This document shows, piece by piece, positions 44,103-53,414 of a stretch of DNA of 64,000 nucleotides. The translations under genes and the position numbers were made by a program. Position 1 is the first letter of the stretch; each line of letters begins with the position of its first letter. The notes beneath the pieces were generated by a model. That model was not told the DNA's origin, did no database searches, and worked only from the letters and a program-made list of their open reading frames with translations. The DNA comes from Leisingera daeponensis. GTDB taxonomy: Bacteria > Pseudomonadota > Alphaproteobacteria > Rhodobacterales > Rhodobacteraceae. The stretch spans positions 558,001 through 622,000 of the forward strand of contig NZ_JAHVJA010000002.1 in NCBI RefSeq assembly GCF_019801465.1. The letters run 5' to 3'.

Positions 44103-46187
44103 ATGCTGCAAGTACTTGCCGACCACGATCCGGTCCTTAACCCACGGAGCGTGGCCATATTGGGCGCCAGCGACGATCCCGACAAGGTCGGCGGGCGTGC
44201 CATTCGATATATGCTGGAATTCGGCTTCGACGGCACGATCTTCCCAGTCAACCCGAAGCGGTCGCAGATTCAGGGCTTGAGCGCCTATGCCAGTGTAGCC
44301 GATCTTCCCGCCGCGCCCGACCTCGGCGTTGTCTGCCTGCCTGCCAAGCTGGCGGCGAGAGCGGTCGCGGAGCTGGCCGAGATAGGCACCGCCGCCGCAA
44401 TCGTCATGACCTCCGGCTATGCGGAAACCGGCGAGGCAGGGGCCAGCGCGCAGAAGGAGCTGACCCGGATTGCCGAAGCCACTGGCATGCGCATCATCGG
44501 GCCAAATGCCCAGGGGATCGCGAATTTCGCCACCGGCGCAGTGGCCAACTTCTCGACCATGTTCACCTCGGTCGCGCCGCAGGACGGGCCGGTCGCGGTC
44601 ATCAGCCAGAGCGGCGCCGCCAGCGTGATGCCCTTTGCCCTGCTACGCGAGACCGGGATCGGCGTGCGCTACCTGATGGCGACGGGCAATGATGCCGACC
44701 TCTCGGCGCCGGAGCTGCTGACCCGGGTGCTCGAAGATGACGAGATCCGCGTCGTGTTGCTCTATCTCGAAGCGATCCGCGACCGCGAGACGCTGATCCG
44801 CGCCGGTGGCATGGCGCGCGAACGCGGAGTGACGCTGCGGGTGCTCAAGCCGGGCACCAGCGCCAAGGGCGCGGCCGCCGCCGCTTCGCACACCGGCGCG
44901 CTCGCCACCGAGGACAGGTCGGTTTCGGCCTTCTTCGACCGCCACGGCTATCAGCGCGCGACCAGCCTGCGCGACTGGCTGCGCCCGGTGCCGCTGCTGC
45001 TCGGAGCGCGGGACGTGGGCCGCGGCCGCATCGCGGCGCTCAGCCACAGCGGCGCCGTGGGGGTGATGATCGCCGATCACGCCGCCGCCGCCGGGCTTGA
45101 ACTACCGGATTTCGCCGAGGAGACCCGCCGTGCGCTGCACGATATCCTGCCCAGCTTCGGCACCGTGGGAAACCCGGTGGACCTGACCGCCGGGCTGCTC
45201 GGCGACAATGCCATGTTCGGCCGCGCGCTCACCGCGATCGCAGCCGACCCCAACATCGACGTGCTGCAGGTCTCGATCCCGGTCGCGGGCGACGGCTATG
45301 ACGTCCCAGCGCTGGCGGAGGCAAGCGCGGCGGCCGCAGCAGCCTCCGGCAAGCCGGTGGTCATGGCCGGCCCGCAGGCCGAAGTCCGCGCGGTCTTTCG
45401 CGCCAGGGGCATCCCCACCTATGACGAGGATCTCGACGTGGTGCGCGCCATTGCGGCGGCCGCCGCCCGACCTGAGCCATTGCCGATTGTCGCCGGGACC
45501 GCCCCGACGCTGCCCCCCCGGTCCGGCCCGCTTGACGAGGCCAAGAGCCTGTCGGTTCTAGCCGCGGCAGGGATCCGCTGCGTCGAGCATCGGGTCTGCG
45601 TGACGCCGGAGCAGGTGCTGGCCGCCTTTGATGAGATCGGCGGGCCGGTGGTCCTCAAGGGCTGCGCGGCGGAAGTGGCGCACAAGAGCGATCACGGGCT
45701 GGTGCATCTGGGACTCACTGACAGCGACGCGGTGCAGGCGGCAGTCACTGCGCTTGGCGATGGCCTCACCAGTCTCGGCCTGCCCTTCAAGGCCCTCGTC
45801 GCCCGCATGGAGCGCGGCAGCCGCGAGCTGATGGTCGGCGCGCGCCGCGACCCCGTGCTCGGACCGATGGTGGTGGTGGGCGACGGCGGCGTCTTTGTCG
45901 AGGTGCTGAAGGATGTCGCCACCCTGGCCGCCCCGGTCGACGCGGCCGCCGCCCGCCGCGCCCTGCAGGAGCTGCGCATCTGGCCAATCCTTCAGGGCGC
46001 GCGCGGCGCGCCGCCGATGGATGTAGTGGCGGTCTGCCAGGCCGTGGTCGGCCTCTCCGGACTGATGGAGGCCAACCCCTGGATCGAGAGCGTCGATGTG
46101 AACCCGCTGCTCGTCAAACCCGAGGGGCAAGGGGCCGTCGCGCTCGACGCGCTGGTGGTGCCGGCGCAACCGGAGGGTCTGGCATGA
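44103..46187 (+). CDS. ADP-forming acyl-CoA synthetase (acetate-CoA ligase family)
   Basis: A 694-aa fused NDP-forming CoA ligase. The CoA-binding Rossmann domain is at the start (VAILGASDDPDKVGGRAIRY). Succinyl-CoA ligase-like domains follow, with the catalytic phosphohistidine loop ASHTGAL and ALSHSGAVGVMIADHA. The C-terminal ATP-grasp has GGPVVLKGCAAEVAHKSDHG and VVVGDGGVFVEVLKDVA. Known relatives activate acetate, pimelate or hydroxycinnamates (FerA-like). ATG 44103 has a GGGGAGG ribosome site; the in-frame ATG 44076 has none. Overlaps the next gene by 4 nt. Confidence 0.9.
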   Translation: MLQVLADHDPVLNPRSVAILGASDDPDKVGGRAIRYMLEFGFDGTIFPVNPKRSQIQGLSAYASVADLPAAPDLGVVCLPAKLAARAVAELAEIGTAAAIVMTSGYAETGEAGASAQKELTRIAEATGMRIIGPNAQGIANFATGAVANFSTMFTSVAPQDGPVAVISQSGAASVMPFALLRETGIGVRYLMATGNDADLSAPELLTRVLEDDEIRVVLLYLEAIRDRETLIRAGGMARERGVTLRVLKPGTSAKGAAAAASHTGALATEDRSVSAFFDRHGYQRATSLRDWLRPVPLLLGARDVGRGRIAALSHSGAVGVMIADHAAAAGLELPDFAEETRRALHDILPSFGTVGNPVDLTAGLLGDNAMFGRALTAIAADPNIDVLQVSIPVAGDGYDVPALAEASAAAAAASGKPVVMAGPQAEVRAVFRARGIPTYDEDLDVVRAIAAAAARPEPLPIVAGTAPTLPPRSGPLDEAKSLSVLAAAGIRCVEHRVCVTPEQVLAAFDEIGGPVVLKGCAAEVAHKSDHGLVHLGLTDSDAVQAAVTALGDGLTSLGLPFKALVARMERGSRELMVGARRDPVLGPMVVVGDGGVFVEVLKDVATLAAPVDAAAARRALQELRIWPILQGARGAPPMDVVAVCQAVVGLSGLMEANPWIESVDVNPLLVKPEGQGAVALDALVVPAQPEGLA

Positions 46188-46963
46188 GCGTCGTGAGTGA
46201 GCGTCATGGCGCGGTGGAGGTCATCACGCTGAGCCGGCCCGAGCGGATGAACGCGGTCAACGGCGCGCTGCGCGACGGGCTGATCGCCGCCCTCCGGGCT
46301 GCCAATGACGATCCGCAGGTCGGCGCAATCGTGCTGACCGGGGCCGGCGATCGGGCCTTCTGCGCCGGGCAGGACCTTGAGGAGAGCCGGGCCGTCGCCC
46401 ATGTGGATCTGCCGCGCTGGCTGTCGCATCAGCGCGCGATGTACCAGGCGGTGCGCGACCTCGACAAGGGCTGTGTCGCGGCGCTGAACGGTGTGGCGGC
46501 CGGCGCCGGGTTTCAGTTAGCGCTCTGTGCCGATCTGCGGATCGGCCATGCCGGCATCCGTATCGGTCAGCCGGAGCTCAAGGCCGGTCTGGCGAGCATC
46601 GTCGGCTCCTATCTCATGACGCTGCACGTAGGCCTCTCGGTCAATACACAGCTGTCGCTGGCAGGCGATCTGATCACCGGCACCGAGGCACATCGCCTGA
46701 CGCTGATCAACGAGCTGGTCGCCCCCGAGGCGGTGCTCGAGACCGCGCTCGCGCGCGCCGAGGCCATGGCCGCCCTGCCCCGCACCGCGATGCGCGTGTC
46801 GAAGGCGCGCTTCCGCTCCCTCACCCAGCCTGGGTTCGACGCCGCCTGCGACGCGGCTGTCGGGCTGCAAATGGAATGCTACGCCAGCGGCGAGCCTCAG
46901 GCGGCCCAGGAGGCCTTTCTGGCCCGGCGCACCAGGAAAGAACTGACAGGAAAGACGCAATGA
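46184..46963 (+). CDS. Enoyl-CoA hydratase/isomerase family protein (1)
   Basis: A 259-aa crotonase. Signature stretches are VEVITLSRPERMNAVNG, GDRAFCAGQDL (oxyanion-hole segment), ALNGVAAGAGFQLALCADLRIG (second oxyanion segment) and IGQPELKAGL. The glutamate in QPEL matches one catalytic position. The other catalytic glutamate position is not obvious, so hydratase, isomerase or lyase activity cannot be told apart. Overlaps the synthetase and aldehyde dehydrogenase genes by 4 nt each. Confidence 0.88.
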   Translation: MSVVSERHGAVEVITLSRPERMNAVNGALRDGLIAALRAANDDPQVGAIVLTGAGDRAFCAGQDLEESRAVAHVDLPRWLSHQRAMYQAVRDLDKGCVAALNGVAAGAGFQLALCADLRIGHAGIRIGQPELKAGLASIVGSYLMTLHVGLSVNTQLSLAGDLITGTEAHRLTLINELVAPEAVLETALARAEAMAALPRTAMRVSKARFRSLTQPGFDAACDAAVGLQMECYASGEPQAAQEAFLARRTRKELTGKTQ

Positions 46964-48381
46964 TCGAGAAAACCGACCTTTACATCGACGGCGCATGGGT
47001 CGCGGCCGGGGACGTTCCCCTGGCCGAGGTAACCGATGCCGGCACCGGTGAAACCTTTGCCACAGTGCCGCTGGCCGATGCCGCTATGGCCGACCGCGCC
47101 GCCGAGGCCGCCGCGCGCGCCTTTCCCGCCTGGGCCGCCCTGCCCCCGGCCGAGCGCGCCGCCCATATCACCCGCCTGCGCGAGGCGCTGAAGGCGCGTC
47201 ACGAGGCGCTGGTTGAGTTGATCTCGCGCGAGACCGGGATGCCCCGCAAGCTGACCGGTATGATCCAGGTCGGCGGCCCGCTGGCGGCGTGGAAATTCTA
47301 TGCCGCGTTGGCGGCTGAGCCGCAGGTCCCGGAGGTCATCGGCAACTCGCGGGTGTACCGCGAACCGGTTGGGCCGGTCGCCTGCATCACGCCCTGGAAC
47401 TACCCGTTGCACCAGGTCACCTCGAAGGTGGCCGCAGCGCTGGCCGCCGGGGCCACAATGGTGCTGAAACCCTCGGAAGTGGCGCCGCTCAGCGCCTTTG
47501 CTCTGGCGGAGGCGGCCGAAGAAGCCGGGCTTCCGGCGGGTGTCTTCAACCTCGTAACCGGCACCGGCCCCGAGGTGGGCGAAGCGCTGGTGCGACACCC
47601 GGCGATTGCCGCGGTGTCCTTCACCGGATCGACCGCGGCGGGCAAGCGCGTGGCGGCACTGGCGGCGGAAGGCGTCAAGCGGGTCTCGCTGGAGCTTGGC
47701 GGGAAATCCGCCGCCGTGGTGCTCGAAGGCGCGGACCTGGCGGCGGCGGTCAAGGCGACGCTCGGCTCCTGCCTGCTCAACTCCGGCCAAACCTGCAACG
47801 CGATGACCCGGCTGATCGTGCCTGAGGCGCGGCTCGACGAGGTGGCTGAATTGCTCCGGACGGGGCTGTCGAAATTCACCCTCGGCGCGCCCGACGATCC
47901 GGCAACGCGGCTCGGACCGTTGGCCTCCGCCGAGCAGAAGACGCGTGTCTCGGCGATGATCGCCCGGGCCGAGGCGGCGGGTGTGCCGGTGATCGCGCGC
48001 GGCGAGGACGCCGGTGACCGGCCCGGGTTCTTCGTGACGCCGGTGGTCTTCGGCCCGGTGCCGGAGGATGCCGAGACCGCCCGAGAGGAGGTCTTCGGCC
48101 CGGTGCTCTCGGTGCTGGTGCACCGCGGGACCGAGGATGCCCTGCGCATTGCCAATGACACCGCTTACGGGCTGGCGGCCGCGGTCTGGGCCGCGGATGA
48201 CGCCGCGGCCGAGGACGCCGCCCGCGGCATTCGGGCCGGGCAGATCGACCTGAACGGCGCGCCCTTCAACCTCAGGGCGCCCTTCGGCGGCTTCGGCCAG
48301 TCCGGCATCGGCCGGGAGAACGGACCCTACGGGCTCGAGGAATTCCAGGAACTCAAATCGGTACAGTACAAGGAGGTCTGA
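46960..48381 (+). CDS. NAD(P)-dependent aldehyde dehydrogenase
   Basis: A 473-aa ALDH. The catalytic cysteine is C279 in [12 protein letters not shown] and the general base is E245 in [14 protein letters not shown]. The cofactor loop is [12 protein letters not shown] and [10 protein letters not shown] is typical. Specificity is not readable; relatives oxidise vanillin, betaine aldehyde or alpha-ketoglutarate semialdehyde. ATG 46960 overlaps the hydratase stop. The longer frame from 46876 lies within the hydratase gene. Confidence 0.93.
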   Translation: MIEKTDLYIDGAWVAAGDVPLAEVTDAGTGETFATVPLADAAMADRAAEAAARAFPAWAALPPAERAAHITRLREALKARHEALVELISRETGMPRKLTGMIQVGGPLAAWKFYAALAAEPQVPEVIGNSRVYREPVGPVACITPWNYPLHQVTSKVAAALAAGATMVLKPSEVAPLSAFALAEAAEEAGLPAGVFNLVTGTGPEVGEALVRHPAIAAVSFTGSTAAGKRVAALAAEGVKRVSLELGGKSAAVVLEGADLAAAVKATLGSCLLNSGQTCNAMTRLIVPEARLDEVAELLRTGLSKFTLGAPDDPATRLGPLASAEQKTRVSAMIARAEAAGVPVIARGEDAGDRPGFFVTPVVFGPVPEDAETAREEVFGPVLSVLVHRGTEDALRIANDTAYGLAAAVWAADDAAAEDAARGIRAGQIDLNGAPFNLRAPFGGFGQSGIGRENGPYGLEEFQELKSVQYKEV

Positions 48382-48383
48382 GC

Positions 48384-49211
48384 ATGGACGGCTCACGTTA
48401 CGATTTCAGGACGCTCGCGGTCTCGCAGACCGGCCATGTGGCGACCGTCACCTTGGCCCGGCCAGACCGGATGAACGCCGTCACCCGGCGCATGGAGCAC
48501 GAGCTTTTCGACGCGATGCGCTCGCTCGATGCAGACAGCTCGGTGCGGATCATCGTGCTGACCGGCGAGGGCCGCGCCTTCTGTGCCGGCATGGACATGG
48601 AAGAGCTCGAGGGCCTGCCGCCAGAGGACATCGACGATCCGGCGATGACCCGGCCCTACCGCATGTCGACCCGCCCGGACTACCAGTCGCGCTACGGCTA
48701 TTTTCCCGGCTTCGACACGCCGATCATCGCCGCGATCAACGGCGCGGCAGCCGGGCTCGGGCTGATCTTCGCGCTTTACTCCGACATTCGCATCGCCTCG
48801 GAGAACGCCAAGTTCGTCACAGCCTTCGCCGGGCGCGGGCTGGTGGCCGAGCATGGAATCTCTTGGATACTGCCGCGTGTGGTGGGCCAAGCCCATGCCA
48901 CCGAGATGCTGTTTTCCTCGCGCAAGGTGAGCGCGCAGGAGGCGCTGGCGATGTCGCTGGTGCACCGGGTGCTGCCCTCCGAGGGCTTTGCCGAAGCGGT
49001 CGCGGAGTATGCACGGGGGCTGGCCGAAGAGGTTTCGCCCCGCTCGCTGCGGGTGATGAAGCGCCAGGTTTGGGAGGCGCCCTTCGAAACCCTGGCCGAA
49101 GCCACGACCCGGGCCAACCGCGAAATGGTCGCCTCGATCCGGAGCGAGGACTTCAAGGAGGGCGTGGCGCATTTCCTCGAAAAGCGCCCCCCCGCCTTCA
49201 CCGGCAGATAA
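48384..49211 (+). CDS. Enoyl-CoA hydratase/isomerase family protein (2)
   Basis: A 275-aa crotonase distinct from the one at 46184. It has VATVTLARPDRMNAVTRRM, GRAFCAGMDMEEL, AAINGAAAGLGLIFALYSDIRIA and FAGRGLVAEHGISWILPRVVG. The glutamate in AEHG matches the Glu164 position of rat enoyl-CoA hydratase. Starts 2 nt after the aldehyde dehydrogenase stop. Two crotonases beside one CoA synthetase suggest two successive CoA-ester steps, or hydratase plus retro-aldol cleavage. Confidence 0.88.
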   Translation: MDGSRYDFRTLAVSQTGHVATVTLARPDRMNAVTRRMEHELFDAMRSLDADSSVRIIVLTGEGRAFCAGMDMEELEGLPPEDIDDPAMTRPYRMSTRPDYQSRYGYFPGFDTPIIAAINGAAAGLGLIFALYSDIRIASENAKFVTAFAGRGLVAEHGISWILPRVVGQAHATEMLFSSRKVSAQEALAMSLVHRVLPSEGFAEAVAEYARGLAEEVSPRSLRVMKRQVWEAPFETLAEATTRANREMVASIRSEDFKEGVAHFLEKRPPAFTGR

Positions 49212-49241
49212 GCCCCGGACCAGCCATTGAGGGAGGAGAAC

Positions 49242-50402
49242 ATGGCGACAATCGAACAGATCTACGCAACGGTGCATTCATGCCAATTTGACGGCGTGGC
49301 GGTGACCCAGGGCGTCGGCAACATGGTCAAGCGTGACCTCGTGCTGGTGCGCGTGGTGGCCAGCGACGGCACGGTGGGCTACGGCGAAGCGCATATGGGG
49401 CTGAACCCCACGGCCATCGCCGAGGTTATCAACCATTCCATCGCGCCACAGCTGGTCGGGCGCGACTCGCATGACGTGGAAGGCTGTTGGCAGGCGGTCT
49501 ATCGCCATCAAATTGTGACCCACGGACTGGGCGCCGGCAGCGTCATCGCCATGAGCGGTGTTGACATCGCGCTCTGGGACCTACGCGGCAAGCTTCTGGG
49601 CTTGCCGGTCTACAAGCTGATGGGCGGCTCGAAAAAGCGACTGCGGGCCTATGCCGGGGGCATGGGACTGGGCTGGCAGCCCGATACCGACCTCGAGCGC
49701 GAAATCGGCAAACTCGTTGATCAAGGCTATACCGCCGTAAAGCTGCGGATCGGTCAAGGCATCGGACCCGATTCTTCAAAGGTGCGCCATATCCGCAAGG
49801 TCTTCGGCGACACGCTGGACATCGCGGTCGATGCCGCCACCCGCTATACCCAGAGCGATATCGCGGCGGTCACCCGGTTTTGCGAGGACGGCCAAGTGCT
49901 CTGGCTTGAGGAACCTTTCGCGCCGGATGATCTGCACGCCTATGCCGAGCTCCGCCAGGCGACGCAGGTGCCAATCGCGGCTGGCGAGAACCACTTCACC
50001 AAACATGCCTTCCGCGACCTGCTGGAGCGCCGTGCGATCACTATCTTGCAACCCGACAGCGCCAAGGCTGGCGGTCTGACCGAGACCAAGAAGATCGCGG
50101 ACATGGGCGCCGCCTGGCACCTGCAAGTCGCACCACACACCAGTCAAAGCGTGATCGGCACGGCCGCCAACGTTCACCTGCTTTGCGCGATCTCTAACGG
50201 GTTGATCTACGAGGCCGATATTTCGGCCAGGAACCCGTGGCGCGACGATCTCGCAACGAACCCCCTGAAGGTAGAGAAAGGGTTCATCGAACCCAACGAC
50301 CTTCCGGGATTGGGCTTGGAAATCGACGAAGCCATGCTCGAAGCCTACCCGGCAATCCCGGGCGCTTCCTATGTGCCGCCTGCCCGAACGGCCGCGGCTT
50401 AA
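49242..50402 (+). CDS. Mandelate racemase/muconate lactonizing enzyme family protein
   Basis: A 386-aa enolase-superfamily enzyme. Visible active-site positions are K167 and R169 (VKLRIG), metal ligands D197, E223 and about E249 (VDAATR, LEEPF, AGENHF), the Asp-His dyad D272 and H299 (QPDSAKAGG, APHTSQS), and E324. These align with mandelate racemase K164/K166, D195, E221, E247, D270, H297 and E317. They place it in the MR subgroup, whose members are mostly acid-sugar dehydratases or racemases. ATG 49242 has a GGGAGGAG ribosome site. Replacement of the second Lys by Arg is a specificity clue. Confidence 0.9.
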   Translation: MATIEQIYATVHSCQFDGVAVTQGVGNMVKRDLVLVRVVASDGTVGYGEAHMGLNPTAIAEVINHSIAPQLVGRDSHDVEGCWQAVYRHQIVTHGLGAGSVIAMSGVDIALWDLRGKLLGLPVYKLMGGSKKRLRAYAGGMGLGWQPDTDLEREIGKLVDQGYTAVKLRIGQGIGPDSSKVRHIRKVFGDTLDIAVDAATRYTQSDIAAVTRFCEDGQVLWLEEPFAPDDLHAYAELRQATQVPIAAGENHFTKHAFRDLLERRAITILQPDSAKAGGLTETKKIADMGAAWHLQVAPHTSQSVIGTAANVHLLCAISNGLIYEADISARNPWRDDLATNPLKVEKGFIEPNDLPGLGLEIDEAMLEAYPAIPGASYVPPARTAAA

Positions 50403-50427
50403 TCAATCAACCTTGGGAGGAGAAATC

Positions 50428-51414
50428 ATGAAAGACATCATCAAATCCGGTCTCGCCGTCGCGTCGACGGTCGCGCTACTGTCCAGCGTCATGCCTGCGC
50501 AGGCAGTGGAACAAAAAGATGTAACTGTGTCGGTAGGTTCCATCGGCGGCGGCTGGTTCGTGCTGATGACCACCTTATTCGAAACCTATCAGAAAGAAAT
50601 CGAAGGACTGCGTTACAACACCGTTCCAGGCGGCGGCGTCGCGAACCCGATCGCGGTCTCGGGCGGCAGCACGCAGTTTGGGCTGTCCTATTCGACCAAC
50701 CTCTTCGCCGCCTCCGAAGGCAAGGACCCCTATGACAACAAGATGGAGAACCTGCGCGCCATCGCGAACCTCGAAATCACCGCTTATATCCACCCCTTCG
50801 TCAAGGATGACGTGGGCATTTCGAGCCTGAGTGAGATCGCCGAGAAGCAGATCCCCATCAAGATCGACACGGGCCCGCGCGGCACCGGCGGCGAACTGGC
50901 GGCCAGCCGAGTGCTCGAGGCACATGGTGCGTCTTACCACAAGATCGAGGAATTCGGCGGCGCGATCACCCACAGCCCCTACCGTGAAGCCATCGACCGG
51001 GTGCGCGACGGTCATATCGACGCATTCATGAACGACGAACTGCTGGGCCAGCCGCTGTTTGCCGAGTTTGCCTCGGACGAGAACATCACGCTGCTGCCCC
51101 AAGACGAGGCGGCCATCCAGTACCTTAAGGAGACCTACGGCTATACACCGGCCGTGATCCCGGCAGGCACCTACGAAGGCCAGGATGCGGATCTGCCGAC
51201 CACGCTGCAAAGCGTCGTCTTCTTCACCAATGCCGACACGCCCGAAGAGACCGTCTATCAAATGACCAAGCTGCTCTTCGAGAAGAAGGAAGACCTCGTG
51301 GCCGGGCATGCCTCCTATGGCAACCTCGACCCGCAGGCAGGCTCCAAAGGTGTGCAGATCCCTCTGCATCCGGGCGCGGAACGGTTCTACCGCGAAATCG
51401 GCGCGATCGAATAA
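50428..51414 (+). CDS. TAXI-family TRAP transporter solute-binding protein
   Basis: A 328-aa periplasmic protein with a signal peptide (about residues 1-26, ending AQA). The TAXI family pattern is VSVGSIGGGWFVLMTTLFET, NTVPGGGVANPIAVSGGSTQFGLSYS and DTGPRGTGGELAASRVLEAHG. It binds the substrate in the periplasm and delivers it to the membrane component encoded next. TAXI systems commonly take carboxylates or amino acids. A GGGAGGAG ribosome site precedes ATG 50428. Confidence 0.92.
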   Translation: MKDIIKSGLAVASTVALLSSVMPAQAVEQKDVTVSVGSIGGGWFVLMTTLFETYQKEIEGLRYNTVPGGGVANPIAVSGGSTQFGLSYSTNLFAASEGKDPYDNKMENLRAIANLEITAYIHPFVKDDVGISSLSEIAEKQIPIKIDTGPRGTGGELAASRVLEAHGASYHKIEEFGGAITHSPYREAIDRVRDGHIDAFMNDELLGQPLFAEFASDENITLLPQDEAAIQYLKETYGYTPAVIPAGTYEGQDADLPTTLQSVVFFTNADTPEETVYQMTKLLFEKKEDLVAGHASYGNLDPQAGSKGVQIPLHPGAERFYREIGAIE

Positions 51415-51491
51415 TTGCGCTGGGCTCCGCCAAGCGGCGGGGCCCGACCATCCGTGAGTGAGGACACGGATACCATCTGGGAGGAACATAA

Positions 51492-53414
51492 ATGACCGTC
51501 CAAGTGACCGGACAACGCGATGGCGTTGGAAATCAACGACTTGTCCTGAAGGTTTTCGCGCTCTGCGTCGTCGCCTACCATCTTTATGCAGTCCAGTTCG
51601 GCGCGCCGAGCGTCATGCTGTTCCGCTCGTCCCACGTGTCGATGTACGTGGCCCTGATATTCCTGGCCTACAACGCCTTTCTAGGGCGCGAGGATGGCCG
51701 CATTCCCTGGCTCGACTTCGGGTTGGCGTTTCTGGCAATCCTGCCTGCCGCCTACATCCACCTCGAGCATGACAGGCTGCAGGATCGTTATCCCTACATC
51801 ACCGCGCTCGAGCCGCTGGACTGGGCCATGGGCATTCTCATGCTGGTTCTCGTCGTCGAAGCCTGCCGCCGGGCGCTCGGCTGGACGCTGCCGATCATGC
51901 TGGCGGTTTTTGTCCTGCATGCTTTCTTCGGCCCTTACTTCCCCGGCGTGCTGCAACAGCCCGCAATCACGCCCGAGCGGTTCCTCGACCACAGCTTCCT
52001 GACCACCGCCGGGCTCTACGGTTCAATCACCGGGCTGTCGGCAACATACGTGCTGATGTTCGTGATGTTCGGCGCGGTACTCGACAAGGCGCGCGGTGGC
52101 GAGTTGTTCATGCATCTTTCCGCCCTGCTGACCGGCAAGATGCGTGGCGGGCCCGGCAAGGCAGCAGTGATCTCCTCCGGCCTCTTCGGCTCACTCTCGG
52201 GCTCGGCGGTGGCCAATGTTTATGCCACCGGCAGTTTCACCATCCCGCTGATGATCCGCAACGGCTTCAACCCGCGCTTTGCCGCCGCAGTCGAGGCCGT
52301 GGCCTCCTCCAGCGGCCAGCTGGTTCCACCCATCATGGGATCGGCCGCATTTCTGATCGCCGATTTCACTTCGACGCCTTACGTTGGTGTTCTGTCAGCG
52401 GCGCTGATCCCGGCAATACTCTATCTCTTTGCGGTCTTCCTGATGGTCCATCTCGAAGCCCTGCGTATGGGACTGGCTACGATGGAGCCGTCTTTGGTGC
52501 AGCGTGCCCGCGAGGAGGTACTGGACTACATTCATATGCTTCTGCCGCTGGCCGTCATCATCTATCTGCTGCTGGAGCGGCATTCGCCCTTCAACGCCGC
52601 CTATTGGGCGATGCTGACCACCTTTGTTCTGGCGCAGCTACGGGCGCGTACCCGGATGTCCCTACGGGATATCTCAGATGCGCTGGAATTCGGCGGACGT
52701 ACCATCGCCCCGATCGCCGCCGCCCTGTTCATCGCCGGTCTCATCATCAGCACCATCGAACTGACCGGGCTCGGTCTACGGTTTACCTCGCTGCTGCTGT
52801 CGATCAGCGGCGGAGAGCTAACTATCACCCTGATCCTGGTCATGATCAGCTGCATCATCATGGGCATGGGCCTGCCTACCGCGGCAGCCTATACCATCGT
52901 GGCAATTTTTGCGGCGCCAGCGCTGATCAAACTGGGGGTGCAACCGTTGGCCGCGCATTTCTTCGTGTTCTACTACGCGATCCTGTCAGCAATCACCCCG
53001 CCGATCGCGGTCGCCGCCTATGCCGCGGCCAGCATTGCCGGTGGCACGTCACTACAGGCGACAGGCTTCACGGCGATGCGTCTCGGCGCCGCGGCCTACC
53101 TCACTCCCTTCGTGATCGTGGCCAATCCGGCGCTGCTGATGATCGGTGATCCGCTTCAAATCGTGCTGGCCGCGGCGACCGCCATTATCGGCATCGTTTC
53201 GCTCGCCGCCTGCGTCCAGGGCTGGCTGATCGGCGCGCTGACCGTGATCCAGAGGGGACTGCTGGCGGTCTCAGCAGTGCTGCTTTTGCTAGGTAGCTGG
53301 GAAACCGACCTGGCAGGCATCGCGCTCCTGGCCGGCATCGCCGCTTGGCAGAAGGTGCGCAGCCCACGCCAAATCGAAAAATCCAACCGGGGAGCACACG
53401 CCTATGATGGCTAA
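51492..53414 (+). CDS. TRAP transporter fused permease (4TM/12TM, DctQM type)
   Basis: A 640-aa membrane protein with many hydrophobic segments, i.e. a small and large TRAP subunit in one chain. The large-subunit signature is GLFGSLSGSAVANVYATGSFTIPLM, and GMGLPTAAAYTIVA and ITPPIAVAAYAAASIA are typical. It drives sodium-coupled uptake with the TAXI binding protein. GGGAGGAAC precedes ATG 51492. The 3' end overlaps the DapA-like gene by 11 nt. Confidence 0.95.
   Translation: MTVQVTGQRDGVGNQRLVLKVFALCVVAYHLYAVQFGAPSVMLFRSSHVSMYVALIFLAYNAFLGREDGRIPWLDFGLAFLAILPAAYIHLEHDRLQDRYPYITALEPLDWAMGILMLVLVVEACRRALGWTLPIMLAVFVLHAFFGPYFPGVLQQPAITPERFLDHSFLTTAGLYGSITGLSATYVLMFVMFGAVLDKARGGELFMHLSALLTGKMRGGPGKAAVISSGLFGSLSGSAVANVYATGSFTIPLMIRNGFNPRFAAAVEAVASSSGQLVPPIMGSAAFLIADFTSTPYVGVLSAALIPAILYLFAVFLMVHLEALRMGLATMEPSLVQRAREEVLDYIHMLLPLAVIIYLLLERHSPFNAAYWAMLTTFVLAQLRARTRMSLRDISDALEFGGRTIAPIAAALFIAGLIISTIELTGLGLRFTSLLLSISGGELTITLILVMISCIIMGMGLPTAAAYTIVAIFAAPALIKLGVQPLAAHFFVFYYAILSAITPPIAVAAYAAASIAGGTSLQATGFTAMRLGAAAYLTPFVIVANPALLMIGDPLQIVLAAATAIIGIVSLAACVQGWLIGALTVIQRGLLAVSAVLLLLGSWETDLAGIALLAGIAAWQKVRSPRQIEKSNRGAHAYDG

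Noticed and set aside
44103-49211. Assignment as ferulate genes (ferA, ferB, vanillin dehydrogenase)
   Set aside because: The enzyme families fit, but neither the crotonases nor the aldehyde dehydrogenase shows features that fix this substrate, and neighbouring sugar-acid enzymes do not belong to that pathway.
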